Shown: positions 8,181 through 16,719, counted from the first letter of the stretch. The stretch is DNA of 64,000 bases from Hwangdonia seohaensis (GCF_031932625.1 NZ_JAVSCK010000001.1:930001-994000), one strand, 5' to 3'. A program made the numbers and translations. The notes: generated by a model from the sequence alone, not told the origin.

Positions 8181-8207
8181 AAAGACGCCAATTTTGGCGT
8201 CTTTTTT
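8181..8207 (+). terminator. Rho-independent terminator after the metalloprotease gene
   Basis: AAAGACGCCA and TGGCGTCTTT form a perfect 10-bp stem with an ATTT loop, followed by more Ts. It lies 25 bp after the metalloprotease stop codon. Confidence 0.92.
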
Positions 8208-8237
8208 GTATTCTTATATAGTTTAAAATCAATAAAA

Positions 8238-8666
8238 ATGAAACATCTGTTTTTAATACTTTCTTTAGTGTTTGTAGATAATAGTTGCACACAATCAAAA
8301 ATAAATCAAGATGCCATTACTTTGGAATATACCACGCAAACTAGGGGTGCTTACAAATGTATTGTAATAAATAAAAAGAAAGTTTCAACAGTAAATAAGT
8401 ACGGTGAAAAACCAGACATAAAAACGTGTAGCGAAACAGATTGGAACCAATTAATGAAAACTCTTAAAACCGTTGATGTTAAAAATATTCCGAATTTAAA
8501 AGCGCCTTCCGAAGATCGCTTTTTTGATGGTGCCGCCATAGCGAATTTAAAAATCACATACAACGGTAAAGTTTACGAGTCGCAATCTTTCGATCACGGT
8601 AACCCGCCAAAACAAATCACTGCACTTGTTAAAGAAATGCTATCTATTACCAAAAAAATTGAATAG
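8238..8666 (+). CDS. Hypothetical small lipoprotein
   Basis: This 142-residue protein begins with a hydrophobic signal segment followed by DNSC (Cys17), a plausible though imperfect lipobox. The mature part has no recognised domain. A central TCSETDWNQLMKTLKTVD segment and a C-terminal TYNGKVYESQSFDHGNPP strand pair recall small Bacteroidota periplasmic proteins of unknown function. It sits between the metalloprotease terminator and sufE, whose promoter overlaps its stop codon. The function is unknown. Confidence 0.75.
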   Translation: MKHLFLILSLVFVDNSCTQSKINQDAITLEYTTQTRGAYKCIVINKKKVSTVNKYGEKPDIKTCSETDWNQLMKTLKTVDVKNIPNLKAPSEDRFFDGAAIANLKITYNGKVYESQSFDHGNPPKQITALVKEMLSITKKIE

Positions 8667-8689
8667 CAACATTTCTTATTGTATTTTTG
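8659..8689 (+). promoter_or_regulatory. Promoter of sufE
   Basis: TTG at 8659-8661 and TATTTTTG at 8682-8689 are separated by 20 bp, a close match to the Bacteroidota -33/-7 arrangement. The predicted start site is about 10 nt before the sufE ATG, giving a very short leader. The -33 element overlaps the stop of the preceding gene. Confidence 0.65.
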
Positions 8690-8704
8690 TATAAAATTGA
8701 ATCT

Positions 8705-9127
8705 ATGAGTATTGAAGACATTCAAAACGAAATAATAGACGAGTTCTCAATGTTTGAAGATTGGGAAGAGCGTTACCAATATATGATTGATTTGGGCAAA
8801 GATTTACCTTTAATTGATGAGCAATATAAAACCGAAAGCAACATCATTAAAGGATGCCAAAGTAAAGTTTGGGTGCATGCCGAAATGAACGACGATAAAA
8901 TTGAATTTACCGCCGATAGCGATGCCATTATTACAAAAGGAATTATTGCTATTTTAATTCGCGTATTTTCAAATCAACACCCAAAAGATATTATTGATGC
9001 CGATACGGATTTTATCGATAAAATTGGATTAAAAGAACACTTGTCGCCTACACGCGCCAATGGTTTGGTAAGTATGGTAAAACAACTTAAAATGTATGCC
9101 ATCGCATATCAAACCCAGTTAAATTAA
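8705..9127 (+). CDS. sufE: Sulfur acceptor SufE
   Basis: This 140-residue protein takes the persulfide from SufS and carries it to SufB. The acceptor is Cys51 in NIIKGCQSKVW, the same position as in E. coli SufE. The start is the ATG at 8705 (MSIEDIQNE). An in-frame TTG 18 bp upstream lies inside the promoter's TATTTTTG and is rejected. It is separated from sufS by the metalloprotease and lipoprotein genes and has its own promoter and a terminator-like hairpin. It is therefore probably expressed independently of the main suf operon. Confidence 0.97.
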   Translation: MSIEDIQNEIIDEFSMFEDWEERYQYMIDLGKDLPLIDEQYKTESNIIKGCQSKVWVHAEMNDDKIEFTADSDAIITKGIIAILIRVFSNQHPKDIIDADTDFIDKIGLKEHLSPTRANGLVSMVKQLKMYAIAYQTQLN

Positions 9128-9136
9128 AGAAACACT

Positions 9137-9160
9137 CCAAAAGTTAAAAACTTTTGGTTT
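9137..9160 (+). terminator. Hairpin after sufE, probable terminator
   Basis: CCAAAAGTT and AACTTTTGG form a perfect 9-bp stem with an AAA loop, followed by only three Ts. Termination may be incomplete, allowing some read-through into sufT. Confidence 0.55.
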
Positions 9161-9170
9161 CAAATAAACT

Positions 9171-9229
9171 GTCATTCCCGAGACATCGGGAATCCACTTA
9201 AATAAGATTCCCACCTTCGTGGGAATGAC
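9171..9229. repeat. Double-hairpin GTCATTCCC...GGGAATGAC intergenic repeat
   Basis: The 59-bp element starts with GTCATTCCCGAGACATCGGG and ends with CCACCTTCGTGGGAATGAC. Each end forms its own hairpin (CCCGA/TCGGG and CCCAC/GTGGG), and the outer GTCATTCCC and GGGAATGAC are complementary, so the whole unit is also an inverted repeat. Half-copies occur near 5573, 40909 and 42168. Confidence 0.8.
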
Positions 9230-9247
9230 AAAAAAAAAGTAGTTATT

Positions 9248-9574
9248 ATGAGCGATACAACAATAGACACGAATGCCTTAGGTGAAAAAATAGTAAATGT
9301 TATAAAAACGATTTACGACCCAGAAATCCCTGTTGATATTTACGAACTTGGATTAATTTACGATGTATTTGTAAACGAAGATTACGACGTTAAAATTTTA
9401 ATGACATTAACCACGCCAAACTGCCCTGTTGCAGAAACCTTGCCTTTGGAGGTTGAGGAAAAAGTAAAATCGTTGGATGAGGTAAAATCTGCCGAGGTTG
9501 AAATCACTTTCGATCCGCCATGGACCCAAGATTTAATGAGCGAGGAAGCGAAGTTGGAATTGGGCATGCTGTAA
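9248..9574 (+). CDS. sufT: MIP18/DUF59 family Fe-S maturation protein SufT
   Basis: This 108-residue DUF59 protein belongs to the SufT/PaaD/Cia2 group that helps deliver Fe-S clusters. The DPEIPVDIYELGLIYDV motif is diagnostic. The conserved cysteine lies in TTPNCPVAETLP and the DPPWTQDLMS segment closes the domain. It follows sufE after a hairpin and a double-hairpin repeat. The position next to sufE supports the SUF role; the assignment as SufT rather than a phenylacetate-pathway homologue rests on this context. Confidence 0.93.
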   Translation: MSDTTIDTNALGEKIVNVIKTIYDPEIPVDIYELGLIYDVFVNEDYDVKILMTLTTPNCPVAETLPLEVEEKVKSLDEVKSAEVEITFDPPWTQDLMSEEAKLELGML

Positions 9575-9636
9575 TTTAGGTTGCAGTCTCAGTCTCAGTT
9601 TTCAGTTTAGCATTAAACAATTTAACGCCTACTTTT

Positions 9637-10143
9637 TTGAAAGACGAAATTATAAATCGCGTAGCGAATAGTAAGTTAATAACCGTTAACCTTGAGGATT
9701 ATTATCCCGATGGCAAACGTGTGCTTTTTGATATCAAAGATTGGCTGTTTGAAGGTTTCGTTTTGCGCGAAAAAGATTTTAGGCAAAAAGCCTCAGAACA
9801 CGATTGGTCGCAATATCAAGGCAGTTATGTAGCACTAACCTGCAGTACCGATGCCATTGTTCCGGCTTGGGCGTTTATGCTTTTAAGTGTTCATTTAGAG
9901 CCTTTTGCTAAAAAAACCATTATCGGTAATCTTGAGAATTTAGAAACTTCCATCTATCAAGATGTTCTTAAATCACTCGATGTTTCGGAATACGCAGACA
10001 AACCTATTATTATTAAAGGCTGCTCTAAAAAACCAGTGCCGCAAAACGCGTATATTATGTTGGCAACTAAACTAAAACCAGTGGCTAAATCTATTATGTA
10101 TGGCGAAGCCTGTTCTTCGGTGCCTTTATTCAAAAAAAAATAA
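9637..10143 (+). CDS. DUF2480 family protein
   Basis: This 168-residue cytosolic protein belongs to the Bacteroidota-restricted DUF2480 family. Characteristic stretches are INRVANSKLITVNLEDYYP, FDIKDWLFEGFVLREKDFR, HDWSQYQGSYVA and the C-terminal IIKGCSKKPVPQNAY. Two conserved cysteines (in LTCSTDA and KGCSKK) could bind metal or a cluster. It starts at a TTG, with no in-frame ATG nearby. Its regular position next to suf genes in this phylum suggests a link to Fe-S metabolism, but no function is established. Confidence 0.85.
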   Translation: MKDEIINRVANSKLITVNLEDYYPDGKRVLFDIKDWLFEGFVLREKDFRQKASEHDWSQYQGSYVALTCSTDAIVPAWAFMLLSVHLEPFAKKTIIGNLENLETSIYQDVLKSLDVSEYADKPIIIKGCSKKPVPQNAYIMLATKLKPVAKSIMYGEACSSVPLFKKK

Positions 10144-10147
10144 GATT

Positions 10148-10155
10148 TACTTTTG
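10148..10155 (+). promoter_or_regulatory. Probable -7 element of the DUF3078 gene
   Basis: TACTTTTG matches TAnnTTTG, starts 5 bp after the DUF2480 stop, and predicts a leader of about 60 nt. No clear -33 element was found. Confidence 0.45.
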
Positions 10156-10220
10156 TTGTGACTTAAACTAATAAGTTGGTGTCTAAACATGTAACAACAT
10201 ATAATTTAACCACAATTAAA

Positions 10221-11150
10221 ATGAAAAAAACGCTATTATTTTTTACTTTTCTTATAGGAATAATTTCTATAAACGCTCAAACTTTAGAGGAGTTAAAAGC
10301 AACTCAAAAGGAAAAAAAAGATTCTATTGCAGCCATTCAAGGGCGCGTTAATGCCATTCAAGGGCAAATTGATGCACTGCCCGGTTGGAAAAAAGGGGCT
10401 TTTGGTACCATTGGCGGAAGCATTTCCAGTTTTAAAAACTGGTACGCTCAAGGCACACCCAATAATAATTCCGGAAACATTGGCTTTACGGTTAATGCTT
10501 TTGCAAACTTAAATCAGGATAAATTCTTTTGGAGAAATGCGGCAAACGTAAACTTATCTTGGGTAAAATTGGATGACAAAGACGACCCAACGGATAGCGA
10601 TAAATTTAGGGAAGCTACCGATGTTTTTAATATCAACTCGTTATACGGGCACAAACTAAGCGAAAAATTCGCGATTTCCGGTTTAGCCGAATACAGAACA
10701 ACCATTTTAAGCAATTTTAACGATCCCGGATTTTTGGATTTGGGTGTTGGTGCCACTTGGACACCAGCTAAAGATTTAGTGGTTGTTGTGCATCCATTAA
10801 ACTACAACTTTGTGTTTAGCAGCAATTCGGTTATAGATTTTGAGTCGTCTATGGGTGCTAAAATCCTTGTTGATTATACGCGACAAATTGATGCTGTAAG
10901 TTTCAAAACCAATTTATCGATGTTCCAAAGTTATAAATCTGGAGATCTATCGAACTGGACCTGGACCAACTCTTTTGGATATACCTTATGGAAAATGATT
11001 GGTGTTGGTTTTGATTTGGGTTTAAGACAAAACAAACAAGAAGCGTTTAACTACCAACAAAGTCAACCAGGAAGTACAAATGCACAGTTAAAAGATACCG
11101 ATAACAAACTACAATCGTATTGGGTGTTCGGACTTAATTATAAGTTTTAG
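10221..11150 (+). CDS. DUF3078 domain-containing outer-membrane-type protein
   Basis: This 309-residue exported protein has a signal peptide cleaved after INAQ. A short coiled-coil stretch (ELKATQKEKKDSIAAIQGR) is followed by a DUF3078 domain rich in alternating beta-strands and ending in YWVFGLNYKF, with a terminal Phe as in outer-membrane barrels. An in-frame GTG at 10176 would add 15 residues before the signal peptide and is rejected in favour of the ATG. The family is common in Bacteroidota and its function is unknown. The last 163 bp are duplicated about 7 kb downstream (18008-18170), with the intervening DNA holding the polysaccharide cassette. Confidence 0.88.
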   Translation: MKKTLLFFTFLIGIISINAQTLEELKATQKEKKDSIAAIQGRVNAIQGQIDALPGWKKGAFGTIGGSISSFKNWYAQGTPNNNSGNIGFTVNAFANLNQDKFFWRNAANVNLSWVKLDDKDDPTDSDKFREATDVFNINSLYGHKLSEKFAISGLAEYRTTILSNFNDPGFLDLGVGATWTPAKDLVVVVHPLNYNFVFSSNSVIDFESSMGAKILVDYTRQIDAVSFKTNLSMFQSYKSGDLSNWTWTNSFGYTLWKMIGVGFDLGLRQNKQEAFNYQQSQPGSTNAQLKDTDNKLQSYWVFGLNYKF

Positions 11151-11173
11151 ACCATTTAAAAAATATACCACGC

Positions 11174-11204
11174 AAAAAGGCTATCTGTTAGATAGTCTTT
11201 TTTT
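11174..11204 (+). terminator. Rho-independent terminator after the DUF3078 gene
   Basis: AAAGGCTATCT and AGATAGTCTTT pair with one G-U wobble around a GTT loop, followed by a T-run. This separates the DUF3078 gene from the polysaccharide cassette. The downstream DUF3078 fragment lacks a copy of it. Confidence 0.85.
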
Positions 11205-11289
11205 GTTTATAAACTTCATTTTTAAGCATATATTATAACATAAATAATTTTCTTTCAAAAATTGAGATTAATGCATTTTATCTGTTTTA

Positions 11290-11322
11290 TTTGTATTTAA
11301 TCGATAATTTTATTTATATTGC
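11290..11322 (+). promoter_or_regulatory. Possible promoter of the five-gene cassette
   Basis: TTTG at 11290-11293 and TATATTGC at 11315-11322 are 21 bp apart, a spacing typical of Bacteroidota promoters, although the -7 box has TTGC rather than TTTG. It lies about 34 bp upstream of the receiver gene, the first of the cassette. No second promoter was seen inside the cassette. Confidence 0.4.
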
Positions 11323-11355
11323 CCCCAATTAAGCTCCCAACTTTATTAACTACTT

Positions 11356-11721
11356 ATGGCCACCAAGAAAATAATATTAGCAGAGGATAACTCTACACTA
11401 TCAATGCTATTAAAATTCCGTCTAGAAAAAGAAGGATACCATTTACTATCTGCAGTAAACGGGAAGCAAGCTTTGGAACTCATTGAAACCGAAAAACCAG
11501 ATTTAATAATAACCGATATTATGATGCCGTTTGTTAGCGGTTTAGAGGTTATTAGTCATGTACGAATTAAACTGGATTCGAACACGCCTATAATTGTATT
11601 CTCGTCTGCAGGTCAAGAAGAAATGGTTTTAAAAGCTTTCAGTTTAGGTGCCAACGATTTTATGGGAAAACCTTTTAGTCCAAACGAATTAATGATTAGA
11701 GTCAATAGACTAATTAATTAG
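11356..11721 (+). CDS. Single-domain response regulator (receiver only)
   Basis: This 121-residue protein consists only of a CheY-like receiver domain. The acidic pair is Glu10-Asp11, the phospho-acceptor Asp54 in ITDIMMP, the switch residues Ser83/Ser84, and the conserved Lys105 in GKPFS. With no output domain it must act by binding a partner. No histidine kinase gene is nearby. It is the first gene of the cassette, 3 bp before the HEAT protein, so that protein or the glycosyltransferase is the obvious candidate target. This suggests phosphorylation-dependent control of polymer synthesis. Confidence 0.93.
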   Translation: MATKKIILAEDNSTLSMLLKFRLEKEGYHLLSAVNGKQALELIETEKPDLIITDIMMPFVSGLEVISHVRIKLDSNTPIIVFSSAGQEEMVLKAFSLGANDFMGKPFSPNELMIRVNRLIN

Positions 11722-11724
11722 AAG

Positions 11725-12828
11725 ATGGATAGCCTAAACTACATTTTCAATTATATTGAAGATTTTCCATTTTTGGTTAAATCTACTTTGTGGTTTAGTG
11801 GTATTTTAGCTTTGCTCATAATAATACTAATCCTTTATCTACGGCTAATTCGGTTACATTTAAGAATAAAGGATACCGAAATTAAAACCCTTAAAAATGA
11901 ATACGAAACTTTATTGGTAGAATACCTGTATTCCGGAAGCAGTACAGAACATTTAACGGAGAATCAATTATCTATAATTTCAAGATTAAAGAGAGAAGCA
12001 ACCATTAAATCGAGAAGAAAAATTATTGTTTTAATTCTTTATAAATTAATGAGTGAGGTTTCTGGTGAAATGTCTGAAGCTGCAAAAATATTTTATTTTA
12101 AAACCGGATTATTTGAGTTTGCCTTAAAGGGTTTAAAATCTAAAAAATGGCATATTATTTCGAAAGCCATTGGAGAACTTAGAAGGTTTCAGGTTGTTGA
12201 GGTACAAAATGAAATAAAGCCATTAATTACACACCCTGTGCGCGAAGTTCGTAAAGAAGCACACTTGTACTTTGTGAGTTTATTTCAGTTTGACGGCCTC
12301 ATGTTTTTAAACAAAATAAAAACCCCACTTTCGGAATGGGATCAATTGCAAATTCTCGGAATATTGCAACGGTTTGATAAACAAGATATCTGCGACATTA
12401 AGCCTTGGTTAAAATCGTCAAACCATACGGTTGTTTTATTTGCCTTAAAACTCGCTAAGGTTTACAATCAATTTGAAGTAAAAGATGTACTAATTGATTT
12501 GCTTTCACATGAAAACCAAGACATAAGAATTTGTACCATAGAAGTTTTAACAAGTTTATATGGTATCGAAGCTAAAGAGGTATTAAAAACCAATTTTAAC
12601 GAATTAAGTATCGAAGAGCAGCTTTGCTTTTTTGAGATGTTAGAAAAATTAGTGGTCCCAACGGATGAGCCTTTTATCGAAAAACATCTGTTTCACAAAG
12701 ACTTTGAAATACAACTATTAGCGCTTAAAATATTAAAGTCCATTAACCTTGATAAGTTTTTAGGGTTAAAAGAATTGGCAACAAACAAGGATAAGTTTGA
12801 CATGTATAAATTTGTAAATAATGGATAA
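11725..12828 (+). CDS. Membrane-anchored HEAT-repeat protein
   Basis: This 367-residue protein has one transmembrane helix near residues 18-39 (WFSGILALLIIILILYL). A basic, helix-forming region follows, then a cytoplasmic alpha-solenoid with HEAT-like helical pairs from about residue 130 to the end, such as KPLITHPVREVRKEAHLYF and LLSHENQDIRICTIEVLTSL. HEAT solenoids are protein-binding scaffolds. The gene starts 3 bp after the receiver gene and overlaps the glycosyltransferase gene by 8 bp, indicating translational coupling. I infer that it links the phosphorylated receiver to the synthase at the inner membrane; no direct evidence exists in the sequence. Confidence 0.82.
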   Translation: MDSLNYIFNYIEDFPFLVKSTLWFSGILALLIIILILYLRLIRLHLRIKDTEIKTLKNEYETLLVEYLYSGSSTEHLTENQLSIISRLKREATIKSRRKIIVLILYKLMSEVSGEMSEAAKIFYFKTGLFEFALKGLKSKKWHIISKAIGELRRFQVVEVQNEIKPLITHPVREVRKEAHLYFVSLFQFDGLMFLNKIKTPLSEWDQLQILGILQRFDKQDICDIKPWLKSSNHTVVLFALKLAKVYNQFEVKDVLIDLLSHENQDIRICTIEVLTSLYGIEAKEVLKTNFNELSIEEQLCFFEMLEKLVVPTDEPFIEKHLFHKDFEIQLLALKILKSINLDKFLGLKELATNKDKFDMYKFVNNG

Positions 12829-14248
12829 TACTACGGCACAAATCATTATTCAAATATTTCATTATTTGTTTTTTGCTTTCGCTTTTTTAGCCATAGTATC
12901 ATACATTATACTATCTGTAATTTCTGCAAAAGAAACCACACAGTATCTTAAAAAAAAGAGCTTTATAAATTATAAAGATATTCTATCGTCTTCCATTTCA
13001 CCGTCAATAAGTATTATAGCTCCAGCTTATAACGAAAGTCTTAATGTGGTTGAAAATGTACGGTCGTTGTTGTCCAATCATTATGCTAATTACGATGTTA
13101 TTATTGTAAACGATGGGAGTACCGATGATAGTTTAGAGAAATTAATTGCCGCCTACGATTTAGAAAAAGTGGAGTTTTTAATAAATGAAAAGCTACAAAC
13201 CGAACCACTTCGGGCTGGTGTTTTTAAATCTAAAAATCCTGCTTTTGAAAAGTTAATAGTAGTCGATAAAGAAAACGGTGGTAAAGCCGATGCCTTAAAT
13301 ATGGGGCTTAATATAAGCAATAGCAAATATGTAGCTTGTATAGATGTAGATTGTTTATTGTTAGAAGACGCTTTACAGAAAATGATAAAACCTTTTCTTG
13401 AAGAAACCGAAACCACGGTTATTGCATCTGGAGGTGTAATTCGCATTGCGAACTCCTGTACCATTAGCGGCGGTAAATTATTAGACGTAAATCTTCCTAA
13501 AAATTTGCTTGTTCAATCTCAAATATTAGAATACATTCGTTCATTTTTACTGGGCAGAATGGCATGGAGTAGACTAAACGGATTATTGGTAATTTCGGGA
13601 GCTTTTGGCATATTTGAGAAAAAAATTGCGATAGAGGTAGGCGGTTACGATACCAATACCGTAGGGGAAGACATGGAAATTGTAGTGCGGATGCGCCGCT
13701 ACATGGAAGAAAGTAACAGAAAGTACAAAGTATCATATATTCCCGACCCTTTATGTTGGACGGAAGCACCCGATAACTATAAAGATTTTATATCACAAAG
13801 AAACAGATGGACTCGAGGTACTATTGAAACCATGAGAAAACATCGAAAAATAGCGTTTAATCCCAAATATGGGTCTTTTGGAATGATTAGCTATCCGTAT
13901 TGGTTAATATTTGAGCGTTTAGCACCTGTTATAGAGGTTGTTGGCCTTGTATATTTTATAATATTATTGTTTTTAAACGCCGTACGTTGGGAGTATGCCT
14001 TATCCTTCTTTTTATTGGCCTATTTATTTTCGGTATTGCTATCAATCCTTGCACTGTATTCTGAAGAATTATCATTTCACCAATATAAGAAGAAAGGCAT
14101 GGGCATAAAACTTGTATTATTAAGCGCTATTGAACCGTTTATTTTACACCCATTTATATTGTATGCGGCTGTAAGAGGTAATATTGATTACTATTTTAAC
14201 AAAAATAAAAAATGGGGTAAAATGACGCGTAAAGGTTTAACAGGCTAA
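12821..14248 (+). CDS. Processive family 2 glycosyltransferase (PgaC/BcsA-like polysaccharide synthase)
   Basis: This 475-residue inner-membrane GT2 has one N-terminal helix (about 14-35), a cytoplasmic catalytic domain, and several C-terminal helices (about 363-385, 392-412, 430-452). Catalytic motifs are all present: VNDGSTDDS (97-104), DVD (175-177), the GED catalytic base motif (282-284) and QRNRW (326-330, the QxxRW of processive synthases). The closest well-known analogues by layout are PgaC (poly-GlcNAc) and hyaluronan synthase. There is no PilZ domain, so control by c-di-GMP is not evident and the receiver and HEAT proteins may replace it. The sugar substrate cannot be read from sequence. 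Confidence 0.9.
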   Translation: MDNTTAQIIIQIFHYLFFAFAFLAIVSYIILSVISAKETTQYLKKKSFINYKDILSSSISPSISIIAPAYNESLNVVENVRSLLSNHYANYDVIIVNDGSTDDSLEKLIAAYDLEKVEFLINEKLQTEPLRAGVFKSKNPAFEKLIVVDKENGGKADALNMGLNISNSKYVACIDVDCLLLEDALQKMIKPFLEETETTVIASGGVIRIANSCTISGGKLLDVNLPKNLLVQSQILEYIRSFLLGRMAWSRLNGLLVISGAFGIFEKKIAIEVGGYDTNTVGEDMEIVVRMRRYMEESNRKYKVSYIPDPLCWTEAPDNYKDFISQRNRWTRGTIETMRKHRKIAFNPKYGSFGMISYPYWLIFERLAPVIEVVGLVYFIILLFLNAVRWEYALSFFLLAYLFSVLLSILALYSEELSFHQYKKKGMGIKLVLLSAIEPFILHPFILYAAVRGNIDYYFNKNKKWGKMTRKGLTG

Positions 14249-14283
14249 AGTCTAATCCCGATAAAATTAATTATAAAGTAGGT

Positions 14284-16704
14284 ATGAAGTTTAACTTTAA
14301 GAATAAGGATTTTTATGGGTACGCATGTACAACCTTATCTTTAATTGGGGTGTTTTGGTGTATCAGTCTTTTTGAAGCTTTGTCTTTAAAAACCAGTGCC
14401 CACGACACTTTATTTAATACGATTTTTTTTAAGTTTATTAATGATTTTTGGGTGGCTTTAATTGTTGGTATCTTATTGTTTCCGGTATATCTATTACTTC
14501 ATTATTTATCAAAAAAATATGCGCTTAATATTATCAAAGCCCTGTTTGTAATCATAATAATCATACAGTTTTCGCTTGTAAAATACAGTGTAACAACACT
14601 TTTAAATTTAGGCGCCGATCTTTTAGGCTATTCTTTTGATGATATCTATAATACCGTTTCTGCTTCAGAGTCCTTGTCTGTCACCTATTTTATACCGTAT
14701 ATTTTATTTCCCATATTGCTGATTTTGTTTTTCAAATTAATCGAAAAGTTTGTCAGCAAACGTAAGTTAACCGGCGGAGGCATTATACTTATCGTACTAT
14801 TTGGCAGTGCCATGTTAATATCGTACAACAATACTTCTAACAAAAAAAATCAAAATAAAATAGCGTATTTAACGGCCGATATCATTAAATATCAAAAAGA
14901 TAAAATCAACCTCAGCACCACGGCTTTCAACCGGAACGATTATCCTTTATTAAAACCATTTCATACGTCTAAAGATGTGTTGTCACCATTCTTCAACATG
15001 AAGGAAGAGAAGCCCAATATTGTAGTTTTAATTGTAGAAGGTTTGGGTACTGAATTTATTGGCCATAGAACCTACGGTGGCTTTACGCCATATTTAGACG
15101 GTTTAATTTCAAAATCTTTGTACTGGGACCATTTTGTAAGCACCACAGGCCGAACCTTTGGTGTTCTCCCTTCTTTGTTAGGGTCGTTGCCTTTTGGAGA
15201 CACTGGTTTTATGGAAGTGCCTCAAACGCCATCCCATATATCATTAATTAGTGTTTTAAAAGCTAATGGATACACGACTTCTTATTACTCTGGAGATCGA
15301 TCTGGATTTGATAAAAAAATTAATTTTCTTGAATATAACGAGATTGAAAACATTGTTGACGAGAGTAAATACGAGCAGGAATACATAAAAACCGAAACTA
15401 ATTCCGGTGGCTTTTCGTGGGGCTATCCAGATGCCGAAATTTTCAAAAAAACCTTAGCTTCTTTAGATGATAAAAAACAACCGCGATTAGATATAATCAT
15501 GACGCTTTCTAATCACGAGCCTTTTAAATTCCCCAATAAAGAACTTCACGAGTTAAAGGTAGACAGTATTTTAAACGCTAATAAAAACCTTAAAATATCA
15601 AAAGAAGAGGTTTTAAATCATAAAGATATTTACGCCACTTTAAACTACACTGATGCGTCTATCAAAGATTTTATGACGGCCTATGCAAAACGTAAAGATT
15701 ACAACAATACTATTTTTATTATTACAGGCGATCACAGACTAATTCCGATTTCACAAAAAGACAAACTGTGTCGATTTCATGTGCCTTTATATATTTACAG
15801 TCCTCTTTTAAAGAAAGCCGAAAGGTTTAAATCTGTGTCTTCACACTGGGATGTTGCACCAAGTATACTTGCTTTTTTGGCGAAAAACTACAAGCTTAAT
15901 AATTTAGAAGAAACCGCTTGGATGGGCGAAGGCTTAGATACGGCACGGCAGTTTAGAAACATTCATAAAATTCCATTAATGCGTTACAAAGGAAGCATTA
16001 ACGATTATATGTATCAAGATTATTTGTATTCTGATGGTGAATTGTTCAAAATAAAAGAGAATTTTAATACGTCTATAATCGACGATGAGGTATTGATTAA
16101 CCAACTGTCAGATTCATTGATGTCATTTAAAAAAATGAATGCTTATGTAACTCAGCAAAATAAGATTTTCCCCGATTCACTAAATATATACATGAAATCC
16201 CGAATCGATTTTTCTGAAGCGCAATTGGCATCAATAAAAACCATGGTAAACGGATTGTCTTTTGATGAAACATTTGAAATTGCTAGAGAAAAAGCATTTA
16301 ATAAAGAACGTGAAAAGGCACAATTACTATGCGATTATATTTTAAACGAGCTTCCCAATCATGCTGATGCCCGCACATTAAAAGGCAGAACTTTAGCATG
16401 GGATGGGTATTTTGAAAAAGCCGAAGCCGAATTATTAAATGTTGTTAAAAGATCGCCTTTTTATTACGATAGCTATTTAGCGCTTTTAGATATGTATTGG
16501 TGGTCTGGTCAAGAGCACAAATCTGAAGCTATATTTAAAAAAGCTATAAAAAATAAAATAAAAGAACCAGAGCTTAGTTTTAAAATGGCCCAAGCGTATT
16601 TAAGAAACCAAAACACCAAACAAGCCATTAAATTAATGGATAGTATTATTAATAAACACCCCAATAACACCAATTATTTAACGTTTAAAAAAACCTTACA
16701 GTAA
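14284..16704 (+). CDS. Membrane sulfatase/LtaS-like transferase with C-terminal TPR domain
   Basis: This 806-residue protein has about five N-terminal transmembrane helices (between residues 12 and 180) and a large periplasmic domain of the alkaline phosphatase/LtaS superfamily. That domain begins at PNIVVLIVEGLG, where Glu252 is a likely metal ligand. The candidate nucleophile is Thr291 in TTGRTFG, and TGDHR is the second metal site. LtaS-type and EptA-type enzymes transfer phosphoglycerol or phosphoethanolamine from lipids, so modification of the nascent polymer is the likely role. The C-terminal 170 residues are TPR repeats homologous to the N-terminus of the next protein, a fusion not typical of LtaS. 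It starts 35 bp after the synthase gene. Confidence 0.88.
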   Translation: MKFNFKNKDFYGYACTTLSLIGVFWCISLFEALSLKTSAHDTLFNTIFFKFINDFWVALIVGILLFPVYLLLHYLSKKYALNIIKALFVIIIIIQFSLVKYSVTTLLNLGADLLGYSFDDIYNTVSASESLSVTYFIPYILFPILLILFFKLIEKFVSKRKLTGGGIILIVLFGSAMLISYNNTSNKKNQNKIAYLTADIIKYQKDKINLSTTAFNRNDYPLLKPFHTSKDVLSPFFNMKEEKPNIVVLIVEGLGTEFIGHRTYGGFTPYLDGLISKSLYWDHFVSTTGRTFGVLPSLLGSLPFGDTGFMEVPQTPSHISLISVLKANGYTTSYYSGDRSGFDKKINFLEYNEIENIVDESKYEQEYIKTETNSGGFSWGYPDAEIFKKTLASLDDKKQPRLDIIMTLSNHEPFKFPNKELHELKVDSILNANKNLKISKEEVLNHKDIYATLNYTDASIKDFMTAYAKRKDYNNTIFIITGDHRLIPISQKDKLCRFHVPLYIYSPLLKKAERFKSVSSHWDVAPSILAFLAKNYKLNNLEETAWMGEGLDTARQFRNIHKIPLMRYKGSINDYMYQDYLYSDGELFKIKENFNTSIIDDEVLINQLSDSLMSFKKMNAYVTQQNKIFPDSLNIYMKSRIDFSEAQLASIKTMVNGLSFDETFEIAREKAFNKEREKAQLLCDYILNELPNHADARTLKGRTLAWDGYFEKAEAELLNVVKRSPFYYDSYLALLDMYWWSGQEHKSEAIFKKAIKNKIKEPELSFKMAQAYLRNQNTKQAIKLMDSIINKHPNNTNYLTFKKTLQ

Positions 16705-16719
16705 AGGCCGTTTCAAATC

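Noticed and set aside
14284..16704. Arylsulfatase of a polysaccharide utilisation locus
   Set aside because: There are multiple N-terminal TM helices, an LtaS-like TTGRTFG nucleophile region rather than the C/S-x-P-x-R sulfatase motif, and no SusCD pair in the cassette.
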